Positions 36,037-36,776 of a stretch of 36,776 nt of DNA are shown here, piece after piece. The translations under genes were made by a program, and so were the position numbers. The stretch is from Chloroflexota bacterium (lineage in GTDB: Bacteria > Chloroflexota > Anaerolineae > Anaerolineales > UBA4823). Below the pieces are notes generated by a model. The model searched no databases, was not told the DNA's origin, and worked only from the letters and a program-made list of their open reading frames with translations. The stretch spans positions 1,837,947 through 1,874,722 of the forward strand of contig CP070764.1 in the NCBI GenBank assembly GCA_020349245.1, in the 5' to 3' direction. Position 1 is the first letter of the stretch; each line of letters begins with the position of its first letter.

Positions 36037-36056
36037 AACGGGAACTTTTCCCAGTT
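36037..36056 (-). promoter_or_regulatory. Short leader hairpin before the small-protein ribosome site
   Basis: GGGAA and TTCCC arms around a three-base loop, extended by AAC/GTT across a bulged base, six bases upstream of the AAGGAGG site. It could stabilise the mRNA or set ribosome access. Confidence 0.4.
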
Positions 36057-36135
36057 AACTCGATGGACTATCTCAGTCTATCTTCTTTGTTGCGACTGAT
36101 TCGATTGGCTTTCCTCCTTTCCCTCAGGTAAAAAA

Positions 36136-36144
36136 AGTATATCA
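36136..36144 (-). promoter_or_regulatory. Extended -10 promoter candidate for the small protein
   Basis: Reads TGATATACT on the minus strand, a TGn-extended -10 close to consensus, in the 201-base gap between the class I gene and the small-protein gene. It predicts a leader of about 110 bases. No clear -35. Confidence 0.4.
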
Positions 36145-36219
36145 TGGAATTATTTCGCTAGATGCTAATGGGGTGTTGGAATACCCTATTCAATTTAAAC
36201 ACATATCAATCAATTATCC

Positions 36220-36776
36220 TCACCCATGCTTCAGAGAGGACAATATCTCCTGCAAATTCAATAACGCGAGTTTTGAATTATGTTCCTGTTCAGAGAATGT
36301 TTGCTTCCTATAATTGAGGTAATTTGATAGAAGAGGACTCTTGAGTTCAGTTGCCATTTCTTCCATCTGTGCCATCCAGTCATTCAAGATTTTTACACCC
36401 CAATCATGCCCTTCGCGTATTACCCAATCCACCACTAGCTCGTCAGGTCTCTTCTTTCGTTGAGCTTCTGATAGAAAGTACGTGCAATGTTTTTCCCTTT
36501 CGTCCTCCGGAAAGTCTCTGATATCATCCAGCATCTGGTGCCAGCGACCAAAAATATCGATAAATTGCTCCCATTGCTGAATTCGTTCAGGGTAATCATA
36601 GGTAAAGAAAACTGCAGCAACAGGAATTTTCACGGCACAAGTTTTTTGGGCTGACACTGCCTGAAACAAATCTTTGTCGATGTCCGATAATTGTACATCA
36701 ATGATATTTACTTCCGCAGAATGGAGCCAAACGGAGTTGAAGTATTTCCAAAAAGGGTGATCATCCGGGAAATATT
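36220..36776 (-). CDS. Class I isoprenoid synthase-like enzyme, 5' end beyond the window
   Basis: Only the last 184 codons are present; the frame is open to the window edge, so the start is missing. The all-helical sequence has an intact Asp-rich motif in QFIDIFGRWHQMLDDIRDF. This form is expected of class I isoprenoid/terpene synthases that bind diphosphate through magnesium, most like the second such motif of polyprenyl synthases. FWKYFNSVWL upstream and the spacing to the Asp motif match the N-terminal part of the 665-residue fusion protein, so the two are paralogues. There is no class II domain, and the stop is at 36220. It is probably the catalytic class I partner whose substrate or product connects to the cyclase-like protein. 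A TTG near 36669 is internal, not the real start. Confidence 0.65.
   Translation of the reverse strand, partial: YFPDDHPFWKYFNSVWLHSAEVNIIDVQLSDIDKDLFQAVSAQKTCAVKIPVAAVFFTYDYPERIQQWEQFIDIFGRWHQMLDDIRDFPEDEREKHCTYFLSEAQRKKRPDELVVDWVIREGHDWGVKILNDWMAQMEEMATELKSPLLSNYLNYRKQTFSEQEHNSKLALLNLQEILSSLKHG

Overview
The window looks like chromosomal DNA of a heterotrophic bacterium of the phylum Chloroflexota, probably class Anaerolineae or a relative. This is inferred from gene style, not from a marker gene. The hints are a very long SARP/STAND/WD40/BMP fusion regulator, Thr/Pro/Glu-rich linkers behind lipoprotein lipoboxes, a Tat-exported sulfatase, and many peptide, amino-acid and amide uptake or degradation genes. 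No rRNA, tRNA, CRISPR array, transposase or phage gene was seen. Base composition is mosaic: the fusion regulator is GC-rich, the left-hand transporter genes are intermediate, and the right-hand 5 kb is clearly AT-rich.

Layout. (1) 97-4210: a tight livG-livF-livH-livM operon for a branched-chain amino-acid/amide ABC importer, closed by a perfect 11-bp terminator; livH carries a large extra membrane segment. (2) 4459-8831: a carbon-nitrogen hydrolase, a surface lipoprotein alpha/beta-hydrolase and a Tat-dependent sulfatase. (3) 8832-9818: non-coding, holding the relic of a cation/proton antiporter. (4) 9819-16349: a divergent pair, namely a membrane-anchored protein made of ten 26-residue repeats and a 1,778-residue one-protein receptor (DNA-binding domain, STAND NTPase, membrane helix, two seven-bladed propellers, BMP-type ligand-binding domain). 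(5) 17046-24308, minus strand: an M20 amidohydrolase followed by a complete peptide ABC importer (binding protein, two permeases, two ATPases). (6) 24404-25450: two decayed creatininase-family genes, then an S9 prolyl-oligopeptidase-type peptidase. (7) 27941-32061: a DUF4386 membrane protein whose halves appear swapped, a zinc-less MDR oxidoreductase and a cytoplasmic sulfatase. (8) 32174-33590: gene debris including an HdeD-like relic. (9) 33591-36776, minus strand: an isoprenoid gene group cut by the window edge.

How they work together. Regions 1, 2, 5 and 6 fit a scavenging lifestyle: import of peptides and amino acids, cleavage of peptides and amides, and removal of sulfate esters outside and inside the cell. 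Region 4 could sense an extracellular small molecule and pass the signal to a DNA-binding domain in the same polypeptide. Region 9 is the best candidate for an undescribed system. It holds a class I isoprenoid synthase-like enzyme with an intact Asp-rich motif, a 96-residue helical protein with a very strong ribosome binding site, an intrinsic terminator-like hairpin, and a fusion of a degenerate class I domain with a class II terpene-cyclase/prenyltransferase-like domain. The two enzymes are recognisable paralogues in their class I parts. The window also holds at least five gene relics, so it records active gene decay and rearrangement.
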